Positions 8,449 to 19,437 are shown, counted from the first letter of the stretch. The stretch is 61,456 nt of DNA from Clostridium tagluense (GCF_003865095.1 NZ_BHYK01000025.1:1-61456); one strand, 5' to 3'. Made by a program: numbers and translations. The notes: a model not told the origin generated them from the sequence alone.

Positions 8449-9468
8449 ATGAAGGAAAAATTAGAAGCCATAAAAGCAGCAGCAATGCAAGAACTAAAAG
8501 AAACAAATATTAAAGCAGATTTAGAAAATATTAGAGTTAAATATTTAGGTAAAAAAGGTGAATTAACACAAATATTAAGGGGCATGGGAAAGCTATCAAA
8601 TGAAGAAAGACCAATTGTTGGTAAAATAGCAAATGAAGTTCGAGAAGACATAGAAATACTTATAACTAAAACCTCAGATTTATTTAAAAAACATGAAGTG
8701 GAAACAAAGCTAAAAAGTGAAATTATAGATATATCATTGCCAGGAAAAAAACAAGTAGTAGGGAAAAGACATCCATTAGATTTAACGCTTGAAAAAGTTA
8801 ATGATATATTTTTATCTATGGGATTCGCTATTGAAGAAGGTCCCGAAGTAGAGCGAGATTATTATAATTTCGAGGCTTTAAACATACCTAAAAATCATCC
8901 GGCAAGAGGTGAGCAAGATACCTTTTATATAAATGATAGTATAGTTTTAAGAACTCAAACCTCGCCAGTACAAATAAGGACTATGGAAGCTCAGAAACCA
9001 CCTATAAAAATGATTTCACCTGGTAAGGTTTATAGATCAGACGCAGTAGATGCTACTCATTCACCGATATTTTATCAAATTGAAGGATTGGTAGTAGATA
9101 AGGGTATTACTTTTGCGGATTTAAAAGGAACATTAGAGCTATTTACCAAAAAGATGTTTGGCGATAAGATGGAAATGAAGTTTAGACCACATCATTTTCC
9201 GTTTACAGAACCTTCAGCTGAGATGGATGCTACTTGTTTTGTGTGTAATGGTAAAGGCTGCAAGGTTTGTAGTGGTAGTGGCTGGATAGAACTTTTAGGT
9301 TGCGGAATGGTTCATCCAGACGTTTTAAGAAATTGTGGAATTGATCCAGAAGTTTATAGTGGATTTGCTTTCGGATTTGGTCTTGATAGAATTACAATGT
9401 TAAAATATGGAATAGATGATATTAGAGCACTTTATGAAAGTGATATGAGATTTTTAAAACAATTCTAA
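8449..9468 (+). CDS. pheS: Phenylalanine-tRNA ligase alpha subunit
   Basis: The 339-residue class II synthetase subunit charges tRNA-Phe as an alpha2beta2 enzyme with PheT. The N-terminal coiled coil (about residues 1-85) contacts tRNA. The catalytic core shows motif 2 around [21 protein letters not shown] and motif 3 as [27 protein letters not shown] segment (about residues 263-274) is the insert often seen in bacterial PheS. The ATG at 8449 is eight bases after AAAGGAG. It is controlled by the T-box upstream. Confidence 0.97.
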   Translation: MKEKLEAIKAAAMQELKETNIKADLENIRVKYLGKKGELTQILRGMGKLSNEERPIVGKIANEVREDIEILITKTSDLFKKHEVETKLKSEIIDISLPGKKQVVGKRHPLDLTLEKVNDIFLSMGFAIEEGPEVERDYYNFEALNIPKNHPARGEQDTFYINDSIVLRTQTSPVQIRTMEAQKPPIKMISPGKVYRSDAVDATHSPIFYQIEGLVVDKGITFADLKGTLELFTKKMFGDKMEMKFRPHHFPFTEPSAEMDATCFVCNGKGCKVCSGSGWIELLGCGMVHPDVLRNCGIDPEVYSGFAFGFGLDRITMLKYGIDDIRALYESDMRFLKQF

Positions 9469-9557
9469 GTATAAAGTTATAATTACTAGTTATAAGAATA
9501 CAAGAAGCTAAACTATTGACAAGTGTTTACTAAAATAGAATGGTAGGAGGATATAAA

Positions 9558-11936
9558 ATGAAAGTACCAGTTAAATGGCTTAAAGATTATGTTGATATAA
9601 ATATTTCAGCAAAGGAACTTTCCGATAAACTAACTATGTCTGGTTCAAAAGTAGAAGAGCTTATTATATCAGGTGCTGAAATCGAAAATGTTGTTACAGG
9701 TAAAATAATAGAAATAGTAAAACATCCAGATGCTGACGCATTAGTTATATGTCAAGTAAATATAGGATTAGACCTTCCAACACAAATTGTTACGGCGGCT
9801 ACTAATATGAAAGAGCAAGATATTGTACCGGTAGCGCTTCATGGATCAAGTTTGCATGGAGGATTAAAAATAAAAAAAGGTAAGCTTCGTGGTATAGTTT
9901 CAAATGGTATGTTCTGTTCTGAGGAAGAACTAGGAATTGCTGGGGATGAACCTGTTCATGGGTTAATGATACTTCCAGGGGATACTCCTATTGGAAAAGA
10001 TATAAAAGAAGTTTTAAAGCTTCAAAGTGTATTAATAGACTTTGAAATAACTTCAAATAGACCAGATTGCTTAAGTGTTCTAGGCATAGCTAGAGAAACA
10101 GCTGCGACTTTAGGTATAGAATATAGAAAGCCAGCCCTTGATTATAAAGCTACCGCAGCTGAGAATGTGGAAGATATTTATAAGGTTAATATTAAAGATG
10201 AACTTTGCAGAAGGTACATGTTAAAAGGTATAAAAAATGTTAAAATAGAGCCTTCTCCACAATGGATGCAAGAAAGACTTTTAGAAGCTGAAATTAGACC
10301 GATAAATAACATAGTGGATATTACAAATTTTGTTATGGTAGAGCTTGGTCAACCTATGCATGCTTTTGATGCTAGGCAAATTACTACTAATAATATAGTA
10401 ATTGAAAGAGCTAATTCTAACGAAAAATTTATTACCTTGGACGAAGTAGAAAGAGAATTAGATGAAAGTATTTTAAATATAAAAGATGGAGATAGAACTA
10501 TAGGTCTTGCGGGTATAATGGGAGGTTTAAATTCCGAAATTAAAGGAGATAGCACAAGCATAATATTAGAGAGTGCGAACTTTGATGGGGTAAATATTAG
10601 ATTTGCTTCTAAAAAATTATCACTAAGAACTGATGCATCTTCAAAATTTGAAAAAGATTTAGATCCTAATATGGTCCAAATGGCTATGGATAGGGCTTGT
10701 AATTTAATACAAGAATTAGGTGCGGGTGAAATAATGGAAGGGTGTATAGATGTATATCCGAAAATTCTAAAACCTCATACTTTAGAAGTGGATGCAACTT
10801 GGATTAATAGTTTTTTAGGAACTGATATATCGAGGCGTGATATGAAAACATATTTGGATAGATTAGAACTAGCTACAGAAATAAAAGGTGATTATTTAAT
10901 TATAAAAGTGCCTACAAATAGAGCTGATATTAATATCAGAGAAGACATCGCTGAAGAAATAGCTAGAATATATGGTTATGACAATATACCATCTACGTTA
11001 CCTAATTGTGCCACTTCGAAAAGTGGAAAAAGTGAAAAGCAAAAATTAGAAGATAAAGTAGTGCTTTCTTTAACTTCTAGTGCGCTTAATCAATCTATAA
11101 GCTATTCTTTTGTAAGTCCTAAAATTTTCAATAAAATTTTAGTGCCAGAAGATAGTAAAATTAGAAACGTGGTTACTATAAAAAATCCTCTAGGAGAAGA
11201 TTATAGTATAATGAGAACTACAACCATAGCATCTATGATGGAATGTTTAGGTCGTAATTACTCGAGAAATAATGAAGAAGCTAGATTGTTTGAAATAGGA
11301 AAAGTGTATATACCAAATGAGGATTCAGATAAGCTTCCGGAAGAAAGAAACATATTAACTATAGGAATGTATGGGAATGTTGATTATTTAGATTTAAAAG
11401 GTGTAGTGGAAAATGTAATAGACAGTTTGGGATTAAAAAATATCTCATTTAAAAGAGAAAGTGAGAATCCAACTTATCACCCTGGAAAAACTTCAAATTT
11501 ATATATAAAGAGAGAACTTGTAGGCGTAGTTGGAGAAATCCATCCTAGTGTTTCAGAGAACTACGAAGTGGAACAAAGGTGCTATATAGCAGAATTAAAC
11601 TTAGATATACTATATAAATATGCTGACTTAAATAAGAAATATAATGCACTACCAAAATTTCCTGCTGTAACAAGAGATATTGCACTTATAGTTGATGAGG
11701 AAGTTCTAGTTCAAGACATTGAAGATATAATTGTAAAGCAAGGTGGAAATATTTTGGAAAGTACTAAGTTATTTGATGTGTATAAGGGCAAGCAAATAGC
11801 TGAAGGTAAAAAAAGTATAGCTTATGCTATAATATATAGACGTGTTGATAAGACTTTAACAGATGAAGAAGTAAACAAGGTGCACGAAAAAATATTAAGA
11901 ACTCTAGAACATAAATTAGGTGCGCAGCTTAGATAA
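9558..11936 (+). CDS. pheT: Phenylalanine-tRNA ligase beta subunit
   Basis: The 792-residue subunit has the bacterial domain order: N-terminal tRNA-binding OB fold (about 40-150), B3/4 editing domain (about 210-390, with MHAFDA), B5 domain (about 400-475), catalytic-like domain and a C-terminal ferredoxin-fold anticodon-binding domain (last 95 residues, [13 protein letters not shown]). It completes the enzyme with PheS and hydrolyses Tyr mischarged on tRNA-Phe. TAGGAGG precedes the ATG at 9558. The 90-base gap after pheS has no terminator, so the T-box should control both genes. Confidence 0.97.
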   Translation: MKVPVKWLKDYVDINISAKELSDKLTMSGSKVEELIISGAEIENVVTGKIIEIVKHPDADALVICQVNIGLDLPTQIVTAATNMKEQDIVPVALHGSSLHGGLKIKKGKLRGIVSNGMFCSEEELGIAGDEPVHGLMILPGDTPIGKDIKEVLKLQSVLIDFEITSNRPDCLSVLGIARETAATLGIEYRKPALDYKATAAENVEDIYKVNIKDELCRRYMLKGIKNVKIEPSPQWMQERLLEAEIRPINNIVDITNFVMVELGQPMHAFDARQITTNNIVIERANSNEKFITLDEVERELDESILNIKDGDRTIGLAGIMGGLNSEIKGDSTSIILESANFDGVNIRFASKKLSLRTDASSKFEKDLDPNMVQMAMDRACNLIQELGAGEIMEGCIDVYPKILKPHTLEVDATWINSFLGTDISRRDMKTYLDRLELATEIKGDYLIIKVPTNRADINIREDIAEEIARIYGYDNIPSTLPNCATSKSGKSEKQKLEDKVVLSLTSSALNQSISYSFVSPKIFNKILVPEDSKIRNVVTIKNPLGEDYSIMRTTTIASMMECLGRNYSRNNEEARLFEIGKVYIPNEDSDKLPEERNILTIGMYGNVDYLDLKGVVENVIDSLGLKNISFKRESENPTYHPGKTSNLYIKRELVGVVGEIHPSVSENYEVEQRCYIAELNLDILYKYADLNKKYNALPKFPAVTRDIALIVDEEVLVQDIEDIIVKQGGNILESTKLFDVYKGKQIAEGKKSIAYAIIYRRVDKTLTDEEVNKVHEKILRTLEHKLGAQLR

Positions 11937-11949
11937 TAATCTTAGATTA

Positions 11950-11977
11950 AGACCCTCTTAGAAATAAGGGGGTTTTA
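11950..11977 (+). terminator. Terminator of pheST
   Basis: ACCCTCTTA and TAAGGGGGT pair around GAAA and are followed by TTT. Confidence 0.85.
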
Positions 11978-12030
11978 TCATTGGTTGGGATATTGAAGAA
12001 ATATTCTGTGAATTAATTTGAAAATATTGG

Positions 12031-12059
12031 TTTTATTAAAGGATATATTGTGGTACAAT
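12031..12059 (+). promoter_or_regulatory. Putative promoter of zapA
   Basis: TGGTACAAT is an extended -10 element ending at 12059. The -35 region 17 bases upstream (TTTTAT) is weak, as is often the case with an extended -10. Confidence 0.5.
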
Positions 12060-12093
12060 GAATATAACTAATCTGTCTAAGAGGGTGTTTTAG

Positions 12094-12693
12094 ATGAACG
12101 TTGTAACAATAAAAATAAACGGCAATGAATATAATTTAAAAGGTGACGAAAGAGAAGAATATTTACATATGGTAGCTAGCTATGTGGATAAGAAAATAAA
12201 GAGCATAATGGGTAACAATGAAAAGCTTAGCACTTCCTCAGCAGCAATTTTAACTGCTTTAAATTTAGGCGATGATATGTTTAAAAGTCATTCACTTTGC
12301 AAGGAACTTTCAAATAAAAACGAATCTTTAGAAAAACATGATAAAGAATCTATTGCACAATTAGAAGATTTTAAAAAACAATTAAATCATATGGAAGCAT
12401 ATAATCAAGAATTGTACAATAAATTTAAAAATATAGAAAATGGTGAGTATGTAAAAACCTTAGAGCAAGAAAATATAAGGATTGCGCAAGAATTACAAGT
12501 AATGAAAGAGTCTACGAAAGTTTGTATTGAAGAAAATAGAAAGATAAAAGTAGAAAATAAGGACATGAGATTTAAGCTCCAATCTTCTAAGTACAAAATA
12601 ATTGATTTGCAAAACAAATTGATAGAATACCAAATTAATTTAGCTAAACAAAGAAAAATTAGTAATCCGCTTTTAACTAGGGACAAAGAGTAA
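12094..12693 (+). CDS. zapA: Cell division protein ZapA with long coiled-coil extension
   Basis: Residues 1-75 match ZapA (VTIKINGNEYNLKGDE ... AALNLGDDMFK type pattern), a cytoplasmic protein that bundles FtsZ and stabilises the Z ring. The rest, to residue 199, is charged, rich in Glu, Lys, Asn and Gln, and shows heptad-like spacing, so it is predicted to be a long coiled coil. Typical ZapA is about 85-110 residues, but extended forms occur in Clostridium. The gene stands alone between two terminators. The extension could set spacing between FtsZ filaments, which is an inference. Confidence 0.88.
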   Translation: MNVVTIKINGNEYNLKGDEREEYLHMVASYVDKKIKSIMGNNEKLSTSSAAILTALNLGDDMFKSHSLCKELSNKNESLEKHDKESIAQLEDFKKQLNHMEAYNQELYNKFKNIENGEYVKTLEQENIRIAQELQVMKESTKVCIEENRKIKVENKDMRFKLQSSKYKIIDLQNKLIEYQINLAKQRKISNPLLTRDKE

Positions 12694-12720
12694 ATTAATT
12701 TCATATAATACAATTAAATT

Positions 12721-12742
12721 ATCGCCGAAAGGCGATTTTTTT
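12721..12742 (+). terminator. Terminator of zapA
   Basis: ATCGCC, GAAA tetraloop, GGCGAT and a run of seven T. Confidence 0.93.
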
Positions 12743-12880
12743 ATGCGGTAATATACACGAATATACAAGATATAAACAAATAAAAAACTTATAAAAACTG
12801 TGTGTAAACTCATAAAATATTTACAATTCAAAGGAGTAGGGTGCTTTACGATGCAGATAATATATAAATGTTTAAAAAAG

Positions 12881-12902
12881 ATATTGCATATTTATGCAAT
12901 AT
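12881..12902 (+). promoter_or_regulatory. Perfect palindrome resembling an ARG box (ArgR site)
   Basis: Arms ATATTGCAT and ATGCAATAT flank ATTT. The central 18 bases fit the ArgR/AhrC operator layout (two TGnAT half sites around four A/T bases), with TGCAT in place of the common TGAAT. TATAAT at 12900-12905 overlaps the right arm, so a bound repressor would block the promoter of the amino acid ABC operon. The ArgR assignment is an inference from sequence shape. Confidence 0.55.
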
Positions 12903-12947
12903 AATGTATTCTTATAGAGGTAATATATATACAAGGGGGAATAACAT

Positions 12948-13766
12948 ATGAAGAATATTAATAGTAAAAAAATAATTAGTATGATAGTAACAATTTTAAT
13001 AGCCTTTAGTTTATCTGCGTGCTCACAAGGAAAACAATCAGTTGCAGTTTCGAAGATAGATAGCATTAAAGAAAAAGGTAAAATAGTAATTGGTACAAGT
13101 GCAGATTATCCACCCTATGAATTTCATAAATCAATCCAGGGCAAGGATACAATTGTGGGTTTTGATATAGAAATAGCAAAAGAAGTAGCAAAGGATTTAG
13201 GAGTAAAGCTTGAAATAAAGGATATGAAGTTTGATGGCCTGCTTGCTGCCTTAGAAACAGGAAACATAGATTTTGTTGCGGCAGGTATGACGCCTACAGA
13301 AGATAGAAAAAAGAATGTGAATTTTTCTAAAATCTATTATACAGCAATTCAATGTGTTGTTATAAGAACTGAAGACGAAGGCAGGATTAAATCATTAGAA
13401 GATTTAAAAAATAAAAAAATAGGAGTTCAAAAGGGTGCAGTGCAAGAACAATTAGCAAAGGAGCAACTTTCAACCTCAGAGATAAAACCACTTGGGAAAG
13501 TATCAGACCTTATACTGTCTTTAAATACTAAAAAAGTAGATGCTGTGATTGTTGAGCTTCCTGTTGCAAAAGCATACGTGAATCAAAATTCATCTCTAAC
13601 ATTGTCAAAAGTACAGCTTAAAACAAAAGAAGAGGGCTCAGCAGTGGCAGTAAAAAAAGGTAATGAAGACTTAGTAGGTTCAATAAATACTACTATTACT
13701 AAATTAATTAAGGATAAAACCATTGATAAATTAGTTGAAGATGCTAATAAAGGTGCAGAATACTAA
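12948..13766 (+). CDS. Polar amino acid ABC transporter, substrate-binding lipoprotein
   Basis: The 272-residue protein starts with a lipoprotein signal peptide ending in the lipobox LSAC (Cys near residue 25) and continues as a family 3 solute-binding protein (VIGTSADYPPYEF, GFDIEIAKEVA, DGLLAALETGNIDFVAAGMT). It would be anchored outside the membrane and deliver a polar amino acid to the two following gene products. AAGGGGGA precedes the ATG. The palindrome at 12881-12902 suggests control by arginine, so arginine, lysine or histidine is a reasonable guess for the ligand, but sequence alone does not show it. Confidence 0.92.
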   Translation: MKNINSKKIISMIVTILIAFSLSACSQGKQSVAVSKIDSIKEKGKIVIGTSADYPPYEFHKSIQGKDTIVGFDIEIAKEVAKDLGVKLEIKDMKFDGLLAALETGNIDFVAAGMTPTEDRKKNVNFSKIYYTAIQCVVIRTEDEGRIKSLEDLKNKKIGVQKGAVQEQLAKEQLSTSEIKPLGKVSDLILSLNTKKVDAVIVELPVAKAYVNQNSSLTLSKVQLKTKEEGSAVAVKKGNEDLVGSINTTITKLIKDKTIDKLVEDANKGAEY

Positions 13767-13799
13767 AAAATTATATGAATTATAGGAGAAGAGGATTAT

Positions 13800-14450
13800 A
13801 TGGATTTTTCATTTTTAAGTGAATACTACATGTTTTTTATAAATGGTGCTAAATTTACGTTGATAATTGCATTTTTTTCTGTGTTACTCGGAGTTATTGG
13901 TGGGACTATTTTTGCGCTAATGAAAATATCTAAAAGTGTGATTTTAAACATGATCGCATCCACATATATTGAGATTATTCGCGGAACACCAGTTTTAGTG
14001 CAGTTATATATTATTTTTTATGGCTTGCCTTATGTTGGTGTAGAATTACCAGATATGGTAGCGGGTATTATTGCTCTTTCTATAAATAGTTCTGCTTATG
14101 TAGCAGAAATTATTCGTGGAGGAATAAATTCTATTGATAAGGGACAAATGGAAGCGGCTAGGTCACTGGGCATGTCTTATAACATGGCTATGATAAATAT
14201 TATAATTCCGCAAGCTGTTAAGACTATAATACCAGTGCTAGGAAATGAATTTATAGTAATTATTAAGGAATCTTCTATAGTTTCCATAATAGGAATTCAT
14301 GAGTTATCTTATAATGCAGATACCGTAAGAGGAAATATATTTAAGCCTTTTGAGCCATTGCTAATTTCAGCTTTTATATATTTTGTTATGACATTTACAC
14401 TTTCTAAATTCATGAAGCGTGTGGAAGCGAGGTTGAAAATCAGTGATTAA
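13800..14450 (+). CDS. Polar amino acid ABC transporter permease
   Basis: The 216-residue membrane protein is a HisM/GlnP-type permease with about five membrane segments. The [20 protein letters not shown]-like entry (here [11 protein letters not shown]) and the EAA loop [22 protein letters not shown], which docks on the ATPase, are clear. A single permease gene suggests a homodimer. AGGAGAAGAGG precedes the ATG, and the 3' end overlaps the ATPase gene by eight bases. Confidence 0.95.
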   Translation: MDFSFLSEYYMFFINGAKFTLIIAFFSVLLGVIGGTIFALMKISKSVILNMIASTYIEIIRGTPVLVQLYIIFYGLPYVGVELPDMVAGIIALSINSSAYVAEIIRGGINSIDKGQMEAARSLGMSYNMAMINIIIPQAVKTIIPVLGNEFIVIIKESSIVSIIGIHELSYNADTVRGNIFKPFEPLLISAFIYFVMTFTLSKFMKRVEARLKISD

Positions 14451-15165
14451 AGTTTGTAACTTAAAGAAAGATTTTGGAAAATTGCAAGTGCTTAAGGGTA
14501 TTGATATTCATGTTAAAAAAGGAGAAGTTGTGGTAGTTATTGGTCCAAGCGGTTCAGGTAAAAGCACTTTTTTAAGATGCTTGAATTTACTTGAACAGCC
14601 AACTTCTGGTGAAATATATTTTCAAGAGGTTTCGATAATAAGTAAACATAATAATATTGATATCCAAAGGCAGAAGATGGGTATGGTTTTTCAAGGATTT
14701 AACCTTTTTCCCCATATGACAATACTAGATAACATAGCTTTTTCACCTATTAAGGTTAAAAAACTTTCAAAACAAAGTGCAGAAAAATTAGCTTTTGAAC
14801 TGCTTGAAAAAGTTGGACTGGAAGATAAGGCAAGTAGTTACCCAGCTCAATTATCAGGAGGGCAAAAACAAAGAATAGCAATTGTTAGAGCTCTTGCTAT
14901 GAAGCCAGATGTAATGCTATTTGATGAGCCAACATCTTCTCTAGATCCTGAAATGGTAGGAGAAGTGCTTGAGGTTATGAAGAGTCTCGCTGTGGAGGGT
15001 ATGACTATGGTAGTTGTAACTCATGAAATGGGATTTGCGAAAGAAGTGGGAAGTAGGGTGCTATTTATGGACAATGGATATATTGTTGAAGATGGAACTC
15101 CTGAGGAAGTTTTTAATAATCCCACAAATCAGCGTACAAAAGAGTTTTTAGCAAAAATTTTATAG
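14443..15165 (+). CDS. Polar amino acid ABC transporter ATPase (GlnQ-like)
   Basis: The 240-residue ABC ATPase has Walker [11 protein letters not shown] loop [12 protein letters not shown], signature [15 protein letters not shown], Walker [15 protein letters not shown] and switch histidine VVTHEM, all intact. It powers the importer made with the two upstream products. The GTG start overlaps the permease stop by eight bases, implying translational coupling. A terminator follows. Confidence 0.96.
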   Translation: MIKVCNLKKDFGKLQVLKGIDIHVKKGEVVVVIGPSGSGKSTFLRCLNLLEQPTSGEIYFQEVSIISKHNNIDIQRQKMGMVFQGFNLFPHMTILDNIAFSPIKVKKLSKQSAEKLAFELLEKVGLEDKASSYPAQLSGGQKQRIAIVRALAMKPDVMLFDEPTSSLDPEMVGEVLEVMKSLAVEGMTMVVVTHEMGFAKEVGSRVLFMDNGYIVEDGTPEEVFNNPTNQRTKEFLAKIL

Positions 15166-15185
15166 TTTTAAAGATTTATATATTA

Positions 15186-15215
15186 AAGGGGACTAGAGAT
15201 AGTTCTCTTTTTTTT
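15186..15215 (+). terminator. Terminator of the amino acid ABC operon
   Basis: GGGGACTA and TAGTTCTC pair with G-U pairs around GAGA, followed by nine T. Confidence 0.75.
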
Positions 15216-15425
15216 ATTTTTATTATATAAAGTAAGATCCTGTAGAATTCAATATATGCTATTGGACAGACTTCTATATGATTTAACCTTGAAGATTATA
15301 ATTTATTATTTATAGCCACTTAATCTATATTGTAGTATTATAGATTTGTAACTATTTATTGGATTATAAAGACAATTAATATTACAGCACCAAAGGTAAA
15401 ATCATTATTTGACAGGAGAGAGGAT

Positions 15426-17066
15426 ATGAAAAAGCAATCGTTTATAAATATGAAAAAGTTCCAAAAGGTATTAAGTGTATTCCTAATAATATTATTTCTA
15501 AACCCCATTTATGCAAAAGTACTAGCTCAACCTACAGTACTAGAAGAAGGTAAAAAAGTATTAGAAACTAACTATGTAAATACAGTATCAGATTACGTAT
15601 TAGATGCACCAGATTTAACTGAAATGGTGAAGAGACTTAATGATCCCTATTCTGATTACTTTGCAAAGAAGGAGTATTCTGAGTTTGTAGGGAGCATAAA
15701 CAATACATTTAGTGGAATAGGTATTGGAATTGATATGCTGCCACAGGGAATAAGAGTGTCTAGGGTTATTGAGAATTCTCCAGCAATAGATGCGGGACTT
15801 AAGGTGGGAGATATTATAGTACAAGCAGATAACAACAATTTAGTCGGAATTCCATCTGCTGAGGAAGCAATAAAATATATAAAGGGTGAAACCGGTACTT
15901 ATGTGAAGCTAGTAGTGCAAAGAGATAGCACGGCACTAAATTTTAACATTCAGCGTAGAGAAATAAAGTCACCAACTGTAAGTAGTGGAATGCTACCGGG
16001 TAAGGTAGCATATATATCTATTGTGTCTTTTGGACAGGATACTGGTGATTTGTTTTCAGTAGCCGTAAATAAAATGAGCCAGCTAGGAGCCAGCAGCTAC
16101 ATTATAGACCTGAGGTATAATGGTGGGGGCTATATGGGCACAGCGCTAGATATAGCAGGTCATTTTATTGGGGGTGCGCCCGCAATTATTATAGAGGATA
16201 AGCTTGGAGGCAAATATAAATACAAAGCTCAAGGTCATGGAAAATTAATAGAAAAGCCTGTTATTTTTTTAATAAATAAATATTCGGCTAGTGCATCAGA
16301 AATATTAGCAGCAGCTGTTAAGGATTATGACAAGGCTGTTTTTATAGGCACAACAACCTATGGAAAAGGAGTTGCTCAACAAATGTTTCCATTGTCTGAT
16401 GGTAGCGTCCTTAAGCTTACTGTGGAAAAGTTTTACTCACCTTATGGAAATATAATTCATAAGACTGGAGTATCTCCAGATTTTGAAGTAAAGGATGAAG
16501 AGGTTGACTCTTTGAAGGTAGCAAATTTACTACTAAGTAGTACAAGTGTGCCAGAAGACAAAAGTGGATATATGAGAATTGACATTGATAGCAAAAAGTT
16601 TTATATTGATCTTAAAATGGCTAGAAGTGAGGAATATTGGACTGCATTTACTTACATACTAAGTAAGAATTCACTAAATAATAATTACCTGGGAACTATT
16701 GCAGGTTGGGAAAAAATTACGAGTGAACAGGCAAGTAATAAAAGCCTTGCGGGTTTTTCAAATTATAAAATATTAAGTGACTTAAAAAAGGACATAAATG
16801 TAGATAAGCATTTTACCATTAATTTCAATATGCCTATAGAGGTTGATAGTATAAAGTCACAAGGAATTGAGCTTATGGCTGAGACTACAGGAAAAAGAAT
16901 TCCAATAAAATTAGATGTTAATAATAATAATAATACAGTAATAGCAACGCCAAATGAACAATTAAAAAAAGGACAAACATATTATCTAGTAGTTAATGAT
17001 AGTGTACGGGATGTAAGTGGAAAAAAAATAAAACAAGGTATTGTAATTAAATATATAGTACCCTAA
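15426..17066 (+). CDS. Secreted S41 (C-terminal processing) protease with C-terminal Ig-like domain
   Basis: The 546-residue protein begins with a signal peptide (about residues 1-35, basic start then a hydrophobic core ending near VLAQ). A PDZ domain follows (about 90-175, FSGIGIGIDML ... SPAIDAGLKVGDII). The S41 protease domain (about 190-345) has the SASASE motif (about 287-292) with a Ser nucleophile and Lys in TYGKGV (about 314). The last 110 residues resemble a bacterial Ig-like domain (INFNMPIEV, VNDSVRDVSGK). It probably cleaves cell-surface or spore proteins. AGGAGAGAGG precedes the ATG. It is a single-gene unit between terminators. Confidence 0.9.
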   Translation: MKKQSFINMKKFQKVLSVFLIILFLNPIYAKVLAQPTVLEEGKKVLETNYVNTVSDYVLDAPDLTEMVKRLNDPYSDYFAKKEYSEFVGSINNTFSGIGIGIDMLPQGIRVSRVIENSPAIDAGLKVGDIIVQADNNNLVGIPSAEEAIKYIKGETGTYVKLVVQRDSTALNFNIQRREIKSPTVSSGMLPGKVAYISIVSFGQDTGDLFSVAVNKMSQLGASSYIIDLRYNGGGYMGTALDIAGHFIGGAPAIIIEDKLGGKYKYKAQGHGKLIEKPVIFLINKYSASASEILAAAVKDYDKAVFIGTTTYGKGVAQQMFPLSDGSVLKLTVEKFYSPYGNIIHKTGVSPDFEVKDEEVDSLKVANLLLSSTSVPEDKSGYMRIDIDSKKFYIDLKMARSEEYWTAFTYILSKNSLNNNYLGTIAGWEKITSEQASNKSLAGFSNYKILSDLKKDINVDKHFTINFNMPIEVDSIKSQGIELMAETTGKRIPIKLDVNNNNNTVIATPNEQLKKGQTYYLVVNDSVRDVSGKKIKQGIVIKYIVP

Positions 17067-17146
17067 AACAGAATTTTTTTTTAAAAAAGAGTATAAGATT
17101 TAAAACTTTAACAAACAAAACATATAAGGCTGAGGATATATTCCAG

Positions 17147-17190
17147 AAAGACTCACAATTTTAAAAAAAATTGTGAGTCTTTTTTTTATT
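17147..17190 (+). terminator. Terminator of the S41 protease gene
   Basis: AAAGACTCACAATTTT and AAAATTGTGAGTCTTT pair perfectly and are followed by T residues. Confidence 0.93.
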
Positions 17191-17724
17191 AGTCAATTTT
17201 CCTAAACCCTATTCCAGGATAGATGTTACAAGACTTTATTGATAGGTAGTTAAAAAAATGAAATTTAATAATCAGATTTGTAAGATAATAATTTCTATTT
17301 ACAAATTTATTATTTATACAATGCTACGACTAATTTTTGTATAAAAAACTATTATTTTGAAAAAAATACGAAAAAAACGAGAGGAAATATAAGTCGAAGA
17401 AAAAATATTGCCATTTTATAGCAAAGATACTATAATTTATTTAAATTGGTAAACCATAACATTAAATTACCTGTAAATCATATAATTATATGGGTAGAAA
17501 AATTTCAGTGGTGTATAAGTATCCTTCTGAAGTCCTTAATTAAGGTACTTTAGTATATTTTTAATGATTTGCCTTAAGTTATATTTTTAATATGTTTTAT
17601 TTCCAAAAAAGTTGACGTAAAAGATAATAAATATATTGGAAAAAAATATTAGAAATAGACTTGCAAATATAAAGGGGTTATATTAAAACCTCAAAAGTTT
17701 ATAAAATAAAAGGGGGAAAAAACA
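17191..17724 (+). other. AT-rich non-coding region upstream of the first opp operon
   Basis: No gene is supported in these 534 bases. A dyad with core CCTTAATTAAGG lies at 17533-17544, flanked by AAGT and TACTT. A possible promoter close to oppA is TAGACT, 17 bases, TATATT near 17656-17684. The long leader suggests regulation, but no known riboswitch class could be recognised. Confidence 0.5.
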
Positions 17725-19437
17725 TTGAAAAGAAAAGTTGCTGGATTTTTAAGTTTAGCCATGTCAATGACTCTATTATTTTCAGCTTGTGGTAAAAGCA
17801 GTTCTGGAGGAGCGGGAAAGGATTTAAAAGCATCAGAAGTTTTAGCTGCTACAAATCCAGAAAAAGTACCACCTACAGCAAGAGGCAGAAAAGATACTTT
17901 AATTATTGGTTTTGCAGCACCAGAAGGGAAATTCAATCCAATATATTCAAGTACAGTAGATGATAGTTATGTTACTGAGATGGTGTTTGATGGGTTAATG
18001 TCAAATGATGTTCAAGGAAATCCTATAGGAAAAGTAGCTAAGAAATGGGAGATTTCAAAAGATAGTAAAACCTATACTTTCCATTTAAACAAAGACATTA
18101 AATTTAGTAATGGAGAAAAATTAACGGCGAGGGATGTTGAATTTACGTTTACATCTATTTGTGACCCAAAGTATGATGGCTCAAGGTCAGACTCTGTAGA
18201 CAAATTAGTTGGATATAAAGAGTATCATAAGGGAGAGGCTAAAACTGTTGAAGGTATAAAGGTTATAGACGATTATACAATTTCCTTCACTGAAACTGAA
18301 GTAAAAGCTCCAGCACTTAGTTCTGATTTTGGTACAGGAATTATGTGCAAGAGCTACTACAACTTTGAAAAAGGTGATATTAAAAAAATAAAAGATTTGT
18401 TCTTAAAACCTATGGGATGTGGTCCATATATTTTTAAAAATTATAAAGCAGGACAAGAAGCTAACTTTGAAAAAAATCCAAGCTATTGGGATGGCGTAGC
18501 TAAGATTAACAAGGTAATCTTAAAGGTTACTACTGCCCAAACTAATATTCAAGGGTTATCTGCTGGTGAAGTAGATATGGATAGAATTCCAGCTGCACCA
18601 GAAAATATTCAAATGCTTCAAAGTGCAGCATTTGTAAATATGCAACTTTATCCTGAAAATGGATATGGGTTTATAAGTTTAAACCTTAAAAATGAAAAAT
18701 TCAAAGATAAGAAAGTACGTCAAGCACTTACTTATGGACTTAATAGAAAAGGATTTATAGATGCTAGATATAAGGGTTATGCTGATGTGTGCAATGTGCC
18801 TATGTCAAAAGTTTCTTGGGCATATACTCAGGATATAAACAAATATGAATATAATCCTGAAAAAGCAAATCAATTATTAGAAGCTGCAGGATGGATTAAA
18901 AAAGATAATGGCTTTAGATATAAGGATGGTAAAAAGTTTGAAATTCATTGGATGACTTTTCAAGGAAGCAAATACGTTGAAATGTTAATTCCAATAGTAA
19001 AAGACAATTGGAAGGCTATAGGAATAGATGTTATTCCTGAATTAATGGAATTCAACACTTTGAGTACAAAGGTTTTTGATGAACAAAAATTTGAAATGTA
19101 TAATATGTCCTGGACTTTAAATATTGATCCTGACCCATCAGGAATATTCGCTTCTAAACAAGCAGAACTAGGTGGATATAATGCTGGAAGTTGGAAAAAT
19201 GAAGAAAGTGACAAATTAATGAACGAAGCTCTTAAAACCACAGACTTGAAAGAAAGAAAAAAAATATATGGAGAATGGCTAAAGATTGTTAATGAAGAGC
19301 TCCCATACATTTTTATGGATCAAAGTAAAGAAATGTGGGCTGTAAGTTCAAGAGTTAAAGGTATAGACTTATCTCCATATATTAGGTTTACACATCAAAT
19401 TGCAAAGGCAGAATTAATTGAACCTAAAGCTAAATAG
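17725..19437 (+). CDS. oppA: Oligopeptide ABC transporter, substrate-binding lipoprotein (operon 1)
   Basis: The 570-residue family 5 solute-binding protein has a lipoprotein signal peptide with lipobox FSAC (Cys near residue 22) and the usual features: DGLMSNDVQGN, SWEISKDSKTYTFHL-like KWEISKDSKTYTFHL, LTARDVEFTF and the family repeat around VRQALTYGLNRKGF. It captures peptides outside the membrane for OppBCDF. The TTG start follows AAGGGGG. It is the first gene of a five-gene transporter operon plus a small membrane protein. Paralogue of the protein at 39020-40753, but distant enough to suggest a different peptide range. Confidence 0.93.
   Translation: MKRKVAGFLSLAMSMTLLFSACGKSSSGGAGKDLKASEVLAATNPEKVPPTARGRKDTLIIGFAAPEGKFNPIYSSTVDDSYVTEMVFDGLMSNDVQGNPIGKVAKKWEISKDSKTYTFHLNKDIKFSNGEKLTARDVEFTFTSICDPKYDGSRSDSVDKLVGYKEYHKGEAKTVEGIKVIDDYTISFTETEVKAPALSSDFGTGIMCKSYYNFEKGDIKKIKDLFLKPMGCGPYIFKNYKAGQEANFEKNPSYWDGVAKINKVILKVTTAQTNIQGLSAGEVDMDRIPAAPENIQMLQSAAFVNMQLYPENGYGFISLNLKNEKFKDKKVRQALTYGLNRKGFIDARYKGYADVCNVPMSKVSWAYTQDINKYEYNPEKANQLLEAAGWIKKDNGFRYKDGKKFEIHWMTFQGSKYVEMLIPIVKDNWKAIGIDVIPELMEFNTLSTKVFDEQKFEMYNMSWTLNIDPDPSGIFASKQAELGGYNAGSWKNEESDKLMNEALKTTDLKERKKIYGEWLKIVNEELPYIFMDQSKEMWAVSSRVKGIDLSPYIRFTHQIAKAELIEPKAK

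Noticed and set aside
9516-9541. A TTGACA/TAGAAT pair before pheT as a separate promoter.
   Set aside because: The spacer is only 14 bases, too short for a good promoter.
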